From the NCBI GenBank assembly GCA_023459275.1, contig JAEWVC010000041.1:59293-123292 (forward strand): a stretch of 64,000 bases of DNA, read 5' to 3'. This DNA is from Bacillota bacterium (GTDB lineage Bacteria; Bacillota; Clostridia; Christensenellales; Aristaeellaceae). Below are positions 1-8,788 of the stretch, one piece after another. Below the pieces are notes generated by a model. It saw only the letters and a list, made by a program, of their open reading frames with translations, was not told where the DNA came from and searched no databases. The translations under genes and the position numbers were made by a program. Position 1 is the stretch's first letter; every line of letters starts with the position of its first letter.

Positions 1-2
1 AG

Positions 3-869
3 TACAAAAAGGTGTGGGATCTGTATATCCTTCCCTTGGCGTCCTACAACGCCATGGTGAACGGGGCCTATACCCTTGATAATGGGCAGGCGCTGCTGTT
101 TCAAAGCCGGAATGTTCCTGACGCGGCTTTTCTCACGGTGGGGGATACCACGCTGCAAATCAAGGAAAATCTTGCCGCTTTTCCTGTGGCCCATAAGGGG
201 TATACCAGCCCGGAGCCGCCCATGTACCTTGTGCTCAAGGACAGGGAAGCTGTGGCGGCCGTGGTGAAAAGCCTTGGCGGCAAGGAGGAGGAAGCATATT
301 TTTCACAAGCCTTTTGGTGGAATACGAAAGGATCGTATGAGGCGCTTTCCGCCTTCTCCCAAAACCTTCATACGGACCTCCCCCATCAGCTGCTGGCCGT
401 GCTTCAGGAAAATGGGGGAGATACTGGCTATGAATTATCAGACGTCAACACCATCCGCCAGGAATGGTACGCCATGTACGGCGGGTTCCTGTTCCTGGGA
501 GTGTTCCTGGGGCTGCTGTTCCTGATGGCCACCACACTGATCATTTACTTCAAGCAGGTGTCCGAAGGCTATATGGACCATGACCGGTTCATCATCCTGC
601 AGAAGGTGGGCATGGCCAGGGATGAAGTGAAGGCCACCGTGCGCAAGCAGATTTTGATGGTGTTCGTCCTGCCCATCGTCGCCGCCATCCTGCATACTTT
701 GGGCGCGCTGCACATGATGACCGAAATGCTTTCCATGTTTGGTCTGGGCAACACCCTGCTCATTACACTGAGTATCTTTACAACCGCCGGTGTATTTGCC
801 CTGCTGTACGGCATGGTGTATGCTCTTACCGCCAAAACATACTACGGCATGGTGCGGATGGACGGGTAG
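3..869 (+). CDS. FtsX-family ABC transporter permease, C-terminal part (runs off the left edge)
   Basis: The frame is open from the first base, so the 5' end lies outside the window; about 289 residues are visible. The visible part is an extracytoplasmic stretch followed by three hydrophobic helices, around FLFLGVFLGLLFLMATT, ILMVFVLPIVAAILHTL and TLLITLSIFTTAGVFALLYG. Between the first two lies the phrase FIILQKVGMARDEVK, typical of the cytoplasmic loop of FtsX domains in BceB-type permeases. Such proteins pair with a BceA-type ATPase to sense or remove cell-envelope antibiotics. The ATPase would be expected just upstream, outside the window. Assignment to the FtsX family is firm; a peptide-antibiotic role is inference from the family. 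Confidence 0.85.
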   Translation, partial: YKKVWDLYILPLASYNAMVNGAYTLDNGQALLFQSRNVPDAAFLTVGDTTLQIKENLAAFPVAHKGYTSPEPPMYLVLKDREAVAAVVKSLGGKEEEAYFSQAFWWNTKGSYEALSAFSQNLHTDLPHQLLAVLQENGGDTGYELSDVNTIRQEWYAMYGGFLFLGVFLGLLFLMATTLIIYFKQVSEGYMDHDRFIILQKVGMARDEVKATVRKQILMVFVLPIVAAILHTLGALHMMTEMLSMFGLGNTLLITLSIFTTAGVFALLYGMVYALTAKTYYGMVRMDG

Positions 870-875
870 CCCATA

Positions 876-904
876 TTGTTTTGCTGCTGTAGATACGGTA
901 TAAT
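876..904 (+). promoter_or_regulatory. Sigma-A-type promoter of the deacetylase gene
   Basis: TTGTTT (876-881), 17-base spacer, perfect TATAAT (899-904). It starts seven bases after the permease stop and 63 bases before the chosen ATG. It also excludes the upstream TTG at 904 as a start, because that codon lies inside the -10 box. Confidence 0.65.
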
Positions 905-966
905 TGTTATTGCTTCTGCCATTCCTTCGGATGGGAATCCCGAAGCCGAAAGGGAATGTACCGCCC

Positions 967-2301
967 ATGAGGAAACTGCTTGCCCTGCTTCTGTGCCTTG
1001 CACTGCTGCCGGCCGCGGCGCTTGCTGAAATACCGCCGGAGGCCTCCTTGGTGCAGCGGGTAACACTGCGCAAGTGGGAAACGACCCAGGCGAATCAAAG
1101 TGTGATCCGGATCTGGTATCCGCAAACGGTAAACCCGGAAATTGACCAGGAGCTGGCTGTCATGATGGACAGCTATAAAGACCAATTCGCGGGGACGCTG
1201 CCCAAGGCATATAACGCAACTTCCAGAAACTCCAGGCTGGACGTGGATTGCCGCTACAGCCGCACAGGCACGCAATGGGTGAGCTTTCTCATTACGGCAA
1301 GGGTCACGGTAGCGCGCAAATTTCAAAGCACGCAGCTTGTTTCCCGAACCTTCAACATGCAAACGGGGCAGCCCATACGCTTGATGGACATCTTCCCGCC
1401 CGACAGCCCCGCGTGGGGGCTGCTGGCCCGGGAGGTGGAGCGCCAAATCACCGGATACTTTCCCAAGGAAGAGCCGGATGAAAAGCAGCTTTCCGCCTGG
1501 ACCGACCGAGAAGCGCTGGGGCTGGCGGATTTCACGCTCCACGCCATGTCCCTGGTGCTCCATTACCCGGCGGCCCAGGTGTATCCCGGCCATAACACCT
1601 TGCTGGAAGTTACCGTCATGTATCCCATGCTGGCCGGGATGATGACCGGGGAGGCGGCTTTCCAGACCGACAACAGCCATCATCCCATGGTGGCGCTTAC
1701 CTACGATGACGGCCCCTTAAGAACGCCTACCACCCTGCTTTTGAACACGCTTCGGGAAAAAGGGGTCCGCGGCACGTTTTTCGTGCTGGGCAACCGTATC
1801 GGGCCCAATCAGGACCTGGTGCAGCGGGAGCATGACGAAGGGCACGCGGTCGCCACCCACAACTACCATCACGGCGACGTGGAAAAATCCAGCGCGGCGC
1901 AGCTTCGCCGGCAGGTGGCCATGTGCAACGATGCCCTGTCGGAGGCCATCGGTTTATATCCCCGGTATGACCGGGTGCCCCACGGCCAGTACCCCGCCAT
2001 GATCAAGGCGAAGGCCGGCTGGCCGCTGATCCAGTGGTCGGTGGATACCTACGACTGGCAAGGGCGGTCTCCGTGGACGATCCTGAACAATATCAAGGGG
2101 CAGGTGGAAGACGGGGACATCATCCTCTGCCATGATATCAAGGAAATGGCCCCGGATACGGCTGCCCTGCTTATCGACTATCTGGAAGAGCAAGGGTATA
2201 TGTTTGTTACCGTTGATGAATTGTTTGCCAGGGACGGTGTCACCTTGCAGCCTGACACGGTGTATTACCACTGCCTGGAAGGGGAAACCGGCCGGAAATG
2301 A
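967..2301 (+). CDS. Secreted polysaccharide deacetylase (NodB fold) with N-terminal DUF3298-like domain
   Basis: A 444-residue protein that probably de-N-acetylates peptidoglycan or another surface glycan outside the cell. The ATG at 967 is chosen because it opens a signal peptide (MRKLLALLLCLALLPAAALA) and lies downstream of the promoter. Residues about 30-235 resemble the DUF4163/DUF3298 module of PdaC/RsiV-type proteins. The C-terminal half is a NodB domain with all expected motifs: TYDDGP (base and metal Asp), ATHNYHHGD (metal His pair), RVPHG in place of the usual RPPYG, DTYDW, and a terminal CHD. The catalytic site therefore looks intact. It converges on the glycosyltransferase gene with 21 bases between stops. 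The PdaC-like architecture is recognised; the exact substrate is not shown by sequence. Confidence 0.88.
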   Translation: MRKLLALLLCLALLPAAALAEIPPEASLVQRVTLRKWETTQANQSVIRIWYPQTVNPEIDQELAVMMDSYKDQFAGTLPKAYNATSRNSRLDVDCRYSRTGTQWVSFLITARVTVARKFQSTQLVSRTFNMQTGQPIRLMDIFPPDSPAWGLLAREVERQITGYFPKEEPDEKQLSAWTDREALGLADFTLHAMSLVLHYPAAQVYPGHNTLLEVTVMYPMLAGMMTGEAAFQTDNSHHPMVALTYDDGPLRTPTTLLLNTLREKGVRGTFFVLGNRIGPNQDLVQREHDEGHAVATHNYHHGDVEKSSAAQLRRQVAMCNDALSEAIGLYPRYDRVPHGQYPAMIKAKAGWPLIQWSVDTYDWQGRSPWTILNNIKGQVEDGDIILCHDIKEMAPDTAALLIDYLEEQGYMFVTVDELFARDGVTLQPDTVYYHCLEGETGRK

Positions 2302-2322
2302 CGATTCCCGGCGGAGGCGGTC

Positions 2323-3099
2323 TTACAGCCGCCAGCCCCATTTTTGAAAATACCGGATCATGGATTTTACATGCAGGGAAAGTCCCTTCAGGGAATGGGC
2401 GTCCTCCCTGGCCCAGATGTGGGTTACGGCAAAGCCGGGGTGGTAGAGTGTCAGCCCCTGGGCCTTCATCCTTCGGGTCAGGTCCGCATCCTCCATATAC
2501 ATAAAAAACCGCGGGTCAAACCCGCCCGCCGCCCTGAAGGCTTCCGTGCGCATAAACATGAAGCAGCCTGTGGCAAAGGAAAGCTCCGCCGGTTCCCTCA
2601 CCGCCTTCTCCCGCCAGGTGTACAGGCTTCGCCAGGCTGCAAAGGGGCGGCCCATTTTTTCCAGGCGGCCGCCCAGCATATAGCGCACGGATGGCAGTTC
2701 CTTGGGCAAAAACTGTTCGCTGCCATCGGTGTTGAGCACCTTGGGGGTCAGCAGCGCTACCTCCGGGCGGCCTTCCATATAGGCAACCATTTTTTCAAGC
2801 ACATCCGGCGCAAGGGTAAGATCCGGGTTCATGATCACATGGTAGGGCGCGGACAAATACGGCAGCGCCCGGTTATGCCCGCCGCCAAAACCAATGTTTT
2901 CCGGAAGGCGGATCAAGCGCACCTGCGGGAACTCCGTCTCCACAAGGGCGGCCGTCCCATCCCGGGAGGCATTGTCCACCACGATGACCTGCAGCCTTTG
3001 CGCGCTGGTGCCGCCCATAAGCGACGCCAGCGCGTTTTTGATATGTGCCCGGCTGTTGTAGGTAACGATGCATACGGTGATCAGCGGCGCCTCTGCCAT
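2323..3099 (-). CDS. Family 2 glycosyltransferase, rhamnosyltransferase-like
   Basis: A 258-residue GT-A glycosyltransferase without membrane segments. The nucleotide-sugar half starts at VCIVTYNSRAHI, with VVDNASRDGT and the metal-binding MNPDL. The acceptor half contains GCFMFMRTEAF and the catalytic-type EDADLTRR. This arrangement is typical of the WbbL/RfbF-like branch that adds deoxysugars during cell-wall polysaccharide assembly. The start is set by an AAGGAGGG ribosome binding site just upstream. It stands alone with its own promoter, so the partner pathway is not visible here. Family membership is firm; donor and acceptor are unknown. Confidence 0.85.
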   Translation of the reverse strand: MAEAPLITVCIVTYNSRAHIKNALASLMGGTSAQRLQVIVVDNASRDGTAALVETEFPQVRLIRLPENIGFGGGHNRALPYLSAPYHVIMNPDLTLAPDVLEKMVAYMEGRPEVALLTPKVLNTDGSEQFLPKELPSVRYMLGGRLEKMGRPFAAWRSLYTWREKAVREPAELSFATGCFMFMRTEAFRAAGGFDPRFFMYMEDADLTRRMKAQGLTLYHPGFAVTHIWAREDAHSLKGLSLHVKSMIRYFQKWGWRL

Positions 3100-3126
3100 G
3101 GGGTGCCCTCCTTTTCTTTCCGCTGT

Positions 3127-3155
3127 ATGATACCATACCTGCGGGGGATTGTCAC
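3127..3155 (-). promoter_or_regulatory. Promoter of the family 2 glycosyltransferase
   Basis: On the minus strand GTGACA (3155-3150), 17-base spacer, TATCAT (3132-3127). Each box matches five of six consensus bases and lies about 30 bases before the start codon. Confidence 0.6.
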
Positions 3156-3181
3156 CTTTTCCCTCCGCCCGAATAGATTTA

Positions 3182-3209
3182 TTGACAACAGGAAATTTTC
3201 CGGCATACT
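3182..3209 (+). promoter_or_regulatory. Possible promoter of the cadherin-like gene
   Basis: Perfect TTGACA (3182-3187), 16-base spacer, CATACT (3204-3209, four of six). It would leave a leader of about 175 bases holding the palindrome at 3232-3245. Confidence 0.4.
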
Positions 3210-3231
3210 GATGAAAAGCGGCGTTTTGTCC

Positions 3232-3245
3232 GTTACATATGTAAC
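3232..3245. promoter_or_regulatory. Perfect 14-bp palindrome, possible operator
   Basis: GTTACATATGTAAC is a perfect dyad in the divergent region between the glycosyltransferase and the cadherin-like gene. It lies downstream of the possible rightward promoter, as expected for a repressor site. The regulator is not identified. Confidence 0.4.
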
Positions 3246-3389
3246 TAGGTATTTCCGGAATTTAAGCCCTGCAATCTGCTTTCCTATCTATTTTCCGCGC
3301 GGCCCCGGCGGCGGCAGAGGTGGCTGCGCCGTCCGCTGTTTGAGTAGTCTGCTCTTTTTGACCGTTCAAAAAGAAAAGGAGGGTTTTCC

Positions 3390-4118
3390 ATGAAAAGGGG
3401 GCTTGCTCTGGTACTCGCCGCGTTTTTGCTTCTTCCCTTTACGCCCGCGTTTGCCGCACCCGCGCCGACACCCGTACCCTTGTATCCCGACAGCGCGCTG
3501 ATCTCCCTGACGCACAACTGCCCCAACACAGGCATCATGGTCCCCGAAGCGTTCACCCCGTTGGTTACAAGCTATATTCTGACGGTGGCCAGCTGGGTCA
3601 GCCGGGTGACCTTCACGCCTGCCGCGGTGGATCCGGCGGCGGCCATCTACGTCAACGGTCAGTACGTCCCTTCGGGGCAGACCTCCCAGGAGATTCAGTT
3701 GACCAATGAACCCCAGGCGGTGACCATCTCCGTTACGGCCGCCGGCGGGGAAAACACGGTCTACACCGTTTTTCTCCAACGCCGCCCCAGTGAGGCCCGT
3801 ACCCGCGTATCCGTGGGATATTTAAAGGATGTTTACCAATCCGGCAGCAAATGGTACGCCAAACTGGACCTGGTGACGGTGACTTACGGGGATGGCTATA
3901 CGAACTATACCTCCGCCTTCACCAACGATTCCACCGCCCTTTACAAGCACGAGCTGTCCAAGAACTGCATCTTCTACACGGGGAACCAGAACAGTCCTAC
4001 TAGGTACAGGGACCCCAGCTCTTTTCAGGCCCATGTGACGCTGGACGGCACCGAAATGTTCCGCGTGATCTATCTGGAGGATGAAATCGTGGCGTTGATC
4101 CCCTACGCCATCCACTGA
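3390..4118 (+). CDS. Secreted protein with cadherin-like beta-sandwich domain
   Basis: A 242-residue exported protein. The start follows AAGGAGGG and opens a signal peptide (MKRGLALVLAAFLLLPFTPA). Residues about 35-125 resemble the cadherin-like beta-sandwich domain found in Gram-positive surface proteins: Y-SYILTVASWVSRVTFTP, a short Y-NGQYV strand and a final NTVYTVFLQRR strand. The remaining part, about 130-242, is not recognised and is rich in Tyr and Thr. There is no sortase motif or lipobox, so it is probably released or held non-covalently. It is monocistronic, with a hairpin terminator directly behind. Function unknown; an adhesion or structural role is only a guess. Confidence 0.7.
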   Translation: MKRGLALVLAAFLLLPFTPAFAAPAPTPVPLYPDSALISLTHNCPNTGIMVPEAFTPLVTSYILTVASWVSRVTFTPAAVDPAAAIYVNGQYVPSGQTSQEIQLTNEPQAVTISVTAAGGENTVYTVFLQRRPSEARTRVSVGYLKDVYQSGSKWYAKLDLVTVTYGDGYTNYTSAFTNDSTALYKHELSKNCIFYTGNQNSPTRYRDPSSFQAHVTLDGTEMFRVIYLEDEIVALIPYAIH

Positions 4119-4133
4119 CGGGCATCAGGCAGT

Positions 4134-4186
4134 AAAAACGTTGCAGCCGCCGGCCAAATCATCAGGCTGGCGGCTGCAACGTTTTT
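4134..4186. terminator. Bidirectional hairpin terminator
   Basis: A perfect 18-bp stem, AAAAACGTTGCAGCCGCC pairing with GGCGGCTGCAACGTTTTT, ends in T runs on both strands. It serves the cadherin-like gene (+) and the GH94 gene (-). Confidence 0.85.
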
Positions 4187-4200
4187 GGCGGTCTCCGGGA

Positions 4201-6636
4201 TCACTTTACCGCTGCCTGGACGCGGAACACCTTTCCTGTTTCCAATGCGGCGGGGATCAGCGTATCCGCAAGGGCGGTTCCATCCATCGTAAGGCGCACG
4301 GCTTTCTTCTCCCCGCCGCTTTCGTTGGCGATATCAATGATATAGGTGTTTCCCCGCCAGCGGCGGGTAAGCGTCAGCTTCTTCAAATCGTCCGGCAGGC
4401 AGGGGTCGATCCGCAGACCGTCATAATCGGGCTTCACGCCCAGGATGGCCTGGGATACGGCGTAGAAGCACCAGGCCGCCGTGCCGGTGAGCCAGCTGTT
4501 TTTTGCTTCGCCGAAGCGCCTTGCATACGGCCCGGCGATGGTTTGGGCATATACGTAGGGCTCTGTGCGGTGCAGCGTCTGGTCCCCGGTGTAGCTGGGG
4601 CAGATGAGGCGGTAGGTTTCAAAGGCACGGTTTCCATGGCCGAGCACCGTTTCAGCAATGGTGATCCAGGGGTTGTTGTGGCAGAAGATGCTGCCGTTCT
4701 CCTTGTATCCCGGGGGATAGGAGCTGATTTCTCCCAGCTCCGGATGGTAGGCGGTATAAGGCGGCGTGTGCAGCGCGATGCCATGGGCACTCGTCAGCTT
4801 CTCCCGCACGGCATCAAGCGCCTTCTGGGCCAGGCCGTCCTTTACGCCGATTCCTGCCATCACGCAAAAGCCCTGGGGCTCAATGAAGATCTGGCCCTCC
4901 TCACAGTCCGCGCTGCCCACCTTGTTTCCGTAGGCATCATAGGCCCGCAGGAACCAGCCCCCGTCCCAGCCGTTTTGGAGCACGGCCTTTTCCATTTTTC
5001 CCTTTTCGGTTTTGGCAAAAGCGGCCTCCGCCTCCCAGCCATAGCGTAGGCAAAGCTCCGCGTAGTCATCGCTTACGGCCACGAACATCCCCGCAATGAA
5101 CACGGATTCCGCCACGCCGCTGTCATAGTTTTGACAGGTTTGAAAGCTTTCCCCCGGCGTTTTGGAAAAGCAGTTCAGGTTCAGGCAGTCGTTCCAGTCC
5201 GCCCGGCCGATAAGGGGCAGGCCGTGGGGGCCGAGGTGCGTGCTGGTATAGCGGAAGGAACGGCGCAGATGCTCCATCATGGGCTGCGCCTTTTTTTCGT
5301 CGTTATCAAAGGGCACACTTTCATGAAGGATGGAAAAATCGCCCGTTTCCTTGATGTAGGCAGCCACGCCGAAGATCAGCCACAGGGGGTCGTCGTTGAA
5401 GCCGCTGCCCACCTCCAGGTTTCCGCGCTTGGTCAGGGGCTGATACTGGTGGTAGGCGCTGCCGTCCTCAAACTGGGTGGCGGCGATATCGGTGATACGC
5501 TCCCGGGCCCTTTGCGGGATCAGGTGGACGAAACCCAGCAGATCCTGGGTGGAGTCCCTAAAGCCCATGCCCCTGCCGATCCCGGATTCGAAGTAGCTGG
5601 CGGAGCGGGACATGTTGAAGGTGACCATGCATTGGTATTGGTTCCAGATGTTCACCATCCGGTCCAGCTTTTCGTCGGCGCTTTGCACCTGGTAGATGGA
5701 CAAAAGCTCCGCCCAGTGGGATTTCAATTCCGCCATGGCGGCATCAAACTGCGCGTCCGTTTGAAAAGCGGAAAGCAGTTCCCGCGCCGGGGCCTTGTTG
5801 ATGACACCGGAGGCCTCAAATTTTTCACCCTCGGGATTCTCGCAGTAGCCCAGCACAAACACGAAGGAAGCGGTTTCGCCCGGCTTCAATACGCGGCGCA
5901 GGCAGTGGGAGCCAATGGGCGCCCAGCCGCTGGCCACGCTCATGCGCGGCGCGTCTTCCATCACCGCCTGCGGGGCATTGAGGCCGTTGTAGAGGCCGAT
6001 AAAGGATTCCCGGTCGGTGTCAAAGCCGTCCAACGGCGCGTTGACGGCGTATACCGCATAGTGGTTCCGCCGCTCCCGGTATTCGGTTTTATGGTACAGC
6101 GCGCTTCCCTGCACCTCCACCTCGCCGATGTTATAATTGCGCTGGAAATTTGTGGCGTCGTCCATGGCGTTCCACAGGCAGAACTCCACAAAGCTGAAAA
6201 TGCTTATCCGCTTTTCGCCGTCCGACGCGTTGGTCAGCGCAAGCTGCATCACTTCTGCGGTCCGGCCCCTTGGCACCAGCACCGTCTGCCTGGCCTTCAG
6301 GCCGTTTTTTTCCGCGGAAATCACGGTATATCCCAAACCGTGCCGGCATTCATACGCGTCCAGGGGCGTTTTTACCGGCATCCACCCGGGATTCCATACG
6401 GTTTCCCCATCCTTGATGTATACGTAATGCCCGCCCGCGTCCGTGGGAACGTTGTTGTAGCGGTAACGGGTCAGGCGCAGGAGCCTGGCATCCTTATAAA
6501 AACTGTACCCGCCTGAAGTGTTGGAGATCAGCGAAAAGAAATCCTCGCTTCCAAGGTAGTTGATCCACGGATAAGGCGTATCCGGCCTTTGGATCACATA
6601 CTCCCGGTTTGCGTCATCAAAATAACCGTATGTCAT
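4201..6636 (-). CDS. Glycoside hydrolase family 94 phosphorylase, cellobiose phosphorylase type
   Basis: An 811-residue cytoplasmic enzyme expected to split cellobiose with phosphate into glucose 1-phosphate and glucose. The start at 6636 is chosen because the N-terminus MTYGYFDDANREYVI matches this family and follows GGAGG; the frame stays open upstream without meaning. The family sequence RPDTPYPWINYLGSEDFFS is near the start. The catalytic acid lies in RADWNDCLN (Asp about 483), and HNNPWITIAE and WLTGTAAWC mark the alpha-barrel. Length and motifs fit cellobiose phosphorylase better than the longer GH94 members. The gene has no neighbouring transporter, so sugar uptake must be encoded elsewhere. 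Specificity within GH94 is inference. Confidence 0.88.
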   Translation of the reverse strand: MTYGYFDDANREYVIQRPDTPYPWINYLGSEDFFSLISNTSGGYSFYKDARLLRLTRYRYNNVPTDAGGHYVYIKDGETVWNPGWMPVKTPLDAYECRHGLGYTVISAEKNGLKARQTVLVPRGRTAEVMQLALTNASDGEKRISIFSFVEFCLWNAMDDATNFQRNYNIGEVEVQGSALYHKTEYRERRNHYAVYAVNAPLDGFDTDRESFIGLYNGLNAPQAVMEDAPRMSVASGWAPIGSHCLRRVLKPGETASFVFVLGYCENPEGEKFEASGVINKAPARELLSAFQTDAQFDAAMAELKSHWAELLSIYQVQSADEKLDRMVNIWNQYQCMVTFNMSRSASYFESGIGRGMGFRDSTQDLLGFVHLIPQRARERITDIAATQFEDGSAYHQYQPLTKRGNLEVGSGFNDDPLWLIFGVAAYIKETGDFSILHESVPFDNDEKKAQPMMEHLRRSFRYTSTHLGPHGLPLIGRADWNDCLNLNCFSKTPGESFQTCQNYDSGVAESVFIAGMFVAVSDDYAELCLRYGWEAEAAFAKTEKGKMEKAVLQNGWDGGWFLRAYDAYGNKVGSADCEEGQIFIEPQGFCVMAGIGVKDGLAQKALDAVREKLTSAHGIALHTPPYTAYHPELGEISSYPPGYKENGSIFCHNNPWITIAETVLGHGNRAFETYRLICPSYTGDQTLHRTEPYVYAQTIAGPYARRFGEAKNSWLTGTAAWCFYAVSQAILGVKPDYDGLRIDPCLPDDLKKLTLTRRWRGNTYIIDIANESGGEKKAVRLTMDGTALADTLIPAALETGKVFRVQAAVK

Positions 6637-6733
6637 ACAAGTGCGGCCTCCAATCCAAGAATCTAAATCGTTTTCGAATACCGGAATACCGATTCTCTCC
6701 CCATAAACAACATCATACTGCGATTGTGCCGCA

Positions 6734-6762
6734 AATACAAGTGGAAAGCTGTTTAAATTCAA
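6734..6762 (-). promoter_or_regulatory. Possible promoter of the GH94 gene
   Basis: On the minus strand TTGAAT (6762-6757), 17-base spacer, TGTATT (6739-6734). The -10 box is weak; the leader would be about 90 bases. Confidence 0.35.
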
Positions 6763-6965
6763 AAATACGTACATTCTGTGTGCCGGAATCACTTTTTTTA
6801 TCCGAATATACGTTTATTGAGCATGAGGAAAGGCAGTTTGTCCGCCTGATCCGATTTGTAGGCAGTGTGTTTGTCCTGCGCAGTCCATCGGAAACAAAAA
6901 CGGTTTAGGAACATTTTTGGTTTTTGGGCAATATCCGCCGAAAAGGCAAAAGCTGAAAATGGAAA

Positions 6966-6994
6966 TTGCTAAACATCCCAGTGTATGGTATACT
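6966..6994 (+). promoter_or_regulatory. Promoter of the M28 peptidase gene
   Basis: TTGCTA (6966-6971), 17-base spacer, TATACT (6989-6994), about 60 bases before the ATG, which follows AAGGAGG. Confidence 0.65.
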
Positions 6995-7055
6995 TTGATG
7001 CATTCATAAGCAATGTATCTCGTGCCGCCATTCGCATCAAAAAGGAGGTTTTCTG

Positions 7056-8675
7056 ATGAAGCCGGTCAAAATATCTGCCGCCGTGCTTTCGGTGCTCCTG
7101 GCCGCGTTCCTGGGTCTGAGCGTTCTTATGACCTCCCCTGCACCGGGTGAAAATGTCTCCGCCACGTCCTTCAGCGCGCGTCGGGCGGCGGAAGATCTGA
7201 AAGTGATCTCGAAGGATGTGCATACCAATATGGATGCGGCGGCCATCGGCGAGGTGCGCACCTATCTGATGGAGACCCTTGAAAAGATCGGGCTGACGGT
7301 GACGACCCGCGCCTATGAAGGGGATTACCAGACAAAGCGCTACACCGGCCACTTTACCGCGGAGGACATCGTAGGAACGCTTAAGGGGAAAAGCGGCCGT
7401 TCCCTGCTGCTGGTGGCCCATTATGATTCCAACCCGGGCCTGGGATTGGGGGAATCCCCGGGTTCCCACGGGGCATCCGACGACGGGTATGGGGTATCCG
7501 TGGTCCTGGAGGTGCTGCGGTGCGTAGCGGCGCAGGGTATCCCGGAAAATACCCTCCGCGTGGTGTTTACCGATGCGGAGGAGACTACCATGCTGGGTTC
7601 CAGCGCCATCGCAGGGGATGCGGAATTCAACGCCGCCGCCTCGGACGCGGTGTTCAATATCGAATCCCGGGGGCTTTCCGGGCCGTCTATCCTGTTCGAG
7701 ACCAGCACTGGCAACGCCGCTCTGATTGATTTCTACGCGAAAAACAATCCTCATCCCGCCTCTTGGTCGCTGGCCACGGACGTGTATCGCATCATGCCCA
7801 ACTATACGGATTTCACGGCTTTTATCAGCCAGGGCATGCGGGGATTGAATTTCTCCAACCTGTATAAAATTGAAGACAACCATACAGCCAGGGACCTTTA
7901 TGAAAATATCAGCCTGTCGGCCATCCAGGATTATGGTGAGCAGGTGCTGCCGCTGGTATCCGCCTTTGCCTTCGGGAATGTGCCGGAAACCTTTGAGGCT
8001 TCCGGCGACGCTGCCTGGTTCACCCTGGCAAGAGGCGTTTTTGTCCATTTCCCGGCCGGCCTGAACTGGGCTTTCCTGGGCCTGGCTGCGGCCCTGCTGC
8101 TGATCTATCTTGTTCTGGCTGTCCGCCGGGGGAAATGCCGCCTGCGCAGCCTGTTCAGAACGTTTGCCTATCTGGGGGCGGCCCTTATGACCGCGGCTGT
8201 CGGCACCGGGCTTGCCATGCTGCTGTCCAAAATATTGGGGCTGACCTATGACTTGACAAATTTGGTGGGGCTTTCCGCCTTTGAAACGATCACCGTGGCG
8301 CTGGTGCTCATCCTTTGGCTGATGCTGGCACTGTACGGGCGCAGATTCATCAAGAAAGGCGGTACGTACGAGGCGCTTGTCATCCCCGCCATCCTGCTTT
8401 CCGTGCTTCTTGCGGGCGTATTCACCCTCTTCTTGCCCGGCGGGGCGTTCCTGTTCAGCTTCGGGGCCATCTTCGCCTCCCTCCTGGGCCTGCTGGCGCT
8501 GCGGTTTCCCGTGTTTGCGCTGTTTTCCGGCTTCCTGGCGGTGTGGGTCGCCGCGCCGGTGGTCTACCTTCTGTTGATTGCCCTCACCCCCGGCGCGCTG
8601 GGCGTTGTGCTGATGTTTGCGGCCTTCCCGCTGTTCATCGCCGCGCCTTCCCTGGCGGCGGCCATGGCAAAATAG
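7056..8675 (+). CDS. Membrane-anchored M28-family zinc aminopeptidase
   Basis: A 539-residue protein with an N-terminal signal or anchor helix, an extracytoplasmic M28 peptidase domain (about 40-320), and a C-terminal block of six or seven hydrophobic helices (about 330-539). Zinc ligands and catalytic residues are visible in the expected order: VAHYDS (His, Asp), GASDDGYG (bridging Asp), FTDAEETTMLGS (catalytic Glu pair), NIESRG, and a later NYTDFTAF segment. The family removes N-terminal amino acids from peptides. The multi-helix tail resembles the architecture of eukaryotic M28 membrane peptidases and many clostridial homologues. It is monocistronic, with its own promoter and a shared terminator. 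The substrate is unknown. Confidence 0.85.
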   Translation: MKPVKISAAVLSVLLAAFLGLSVLMTSPAPGENVSATSFSARRAAEDLKVISKDVHTNMDAAAIGEVRTYLMETLEKIGLTVTTRAYEGDYQTKRYTGHFTAEDIVGTLKGKSGRSLLLVAHYDSNPGLGLGESPGSHGASDDGYGVSVVLEVLRCVAAQGIPENTLRVVFTDAEETTMLGSSAIAGDAEFNAAASDAVFNIESRGLSGPSILFETSTGNAALIDFYAKNNPHPASWSLATDVYRIMPNYTDFTAFISQGMRGLNFSNLYKIEDNHTARDLYENISLSAIQDYGEQVLPLVSAFAFGNVPETFEASGDAAWFTLARGVFVHFPAGLNWAFLGLAAALLLIYLVLAVRRGKCRLRSLFRTFAYLGAALMTAAVGTGLAMLLSKILGLTYDLTNLVGLSAFETITVALVLILWLMLALYGRRFIKKGGTYEALVIPAILLSVLLAGVFTLFLPGGAFLFSFGAIFASLLGLLALRFPVFALFSGFLAVWVAAPVVYLLLIALTPGALGVVLMFAAFPLFIAAPSLAAAMAK

Positions 8676-8748
8676 AGATTCTGCGGGGCCGGGCACGGAA
8701 GTTGCCGGGATGCGGTTCACCATTCCCGCCTCATCCAAAGGGTTTGCG

Positions 8749-8788
8749 AAAAAAGAACGGCCGGAGCACGTCATGGCCGTTCTTTTAT
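8749..8788. terminator. Bidirectional terminator between peptidase and LacI gene
   Basis: AAAAGAACGGCC (8751-8762) pairs with GGCCGTTCTTTT (8775-8786). A/T runs flank both sides. The right arm overlaps the last codons of the convergent LacI gene. Confidence 0.8.

Larger units (their letters stand above)
6637..7055. other. Divergent intergenic region between GH94 and the M28 peptidase
   Basis: About 420 bases with lower GC than the flanking genes and no convincing coding frame. It holds the GH94 ribosome binding site, a weak leftward promoter candidate (6734-6762) and the rightward promoter of the peptidase (6966-6994). Between 6765 and 6960 I see no other clear structure. Confidence 0.6.

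Noticed and set aside
904..966. Upstream TTG start extending the deacetylase by 21 residues
   Set aside because: The TTG is inside the -10 box and the extension destroys the signal peptide.
5131..6516. A 461-codon plus-strand frame inside the GH94 gene
   Set aside because: No family, no ribosome binding site; GH94 motifs are continuous on the minus strand.
6637..6792. A 52-residue N-terminal extension of the GH94 protein
   Set aside because: Not seen in the family; the internal ATG has a good ribosome binding site and the conserved N-terminus.
6969..8774. A 601-codon open frame on the minus strand, longer than the M28 peptidase gene opposite it
   Set aside because: It has no recognisable family and is low in hydrophobic order; the plus-strand frame has intact M28 motifs, promoter and ribosome binding site. 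High GC gives long antisense frames.
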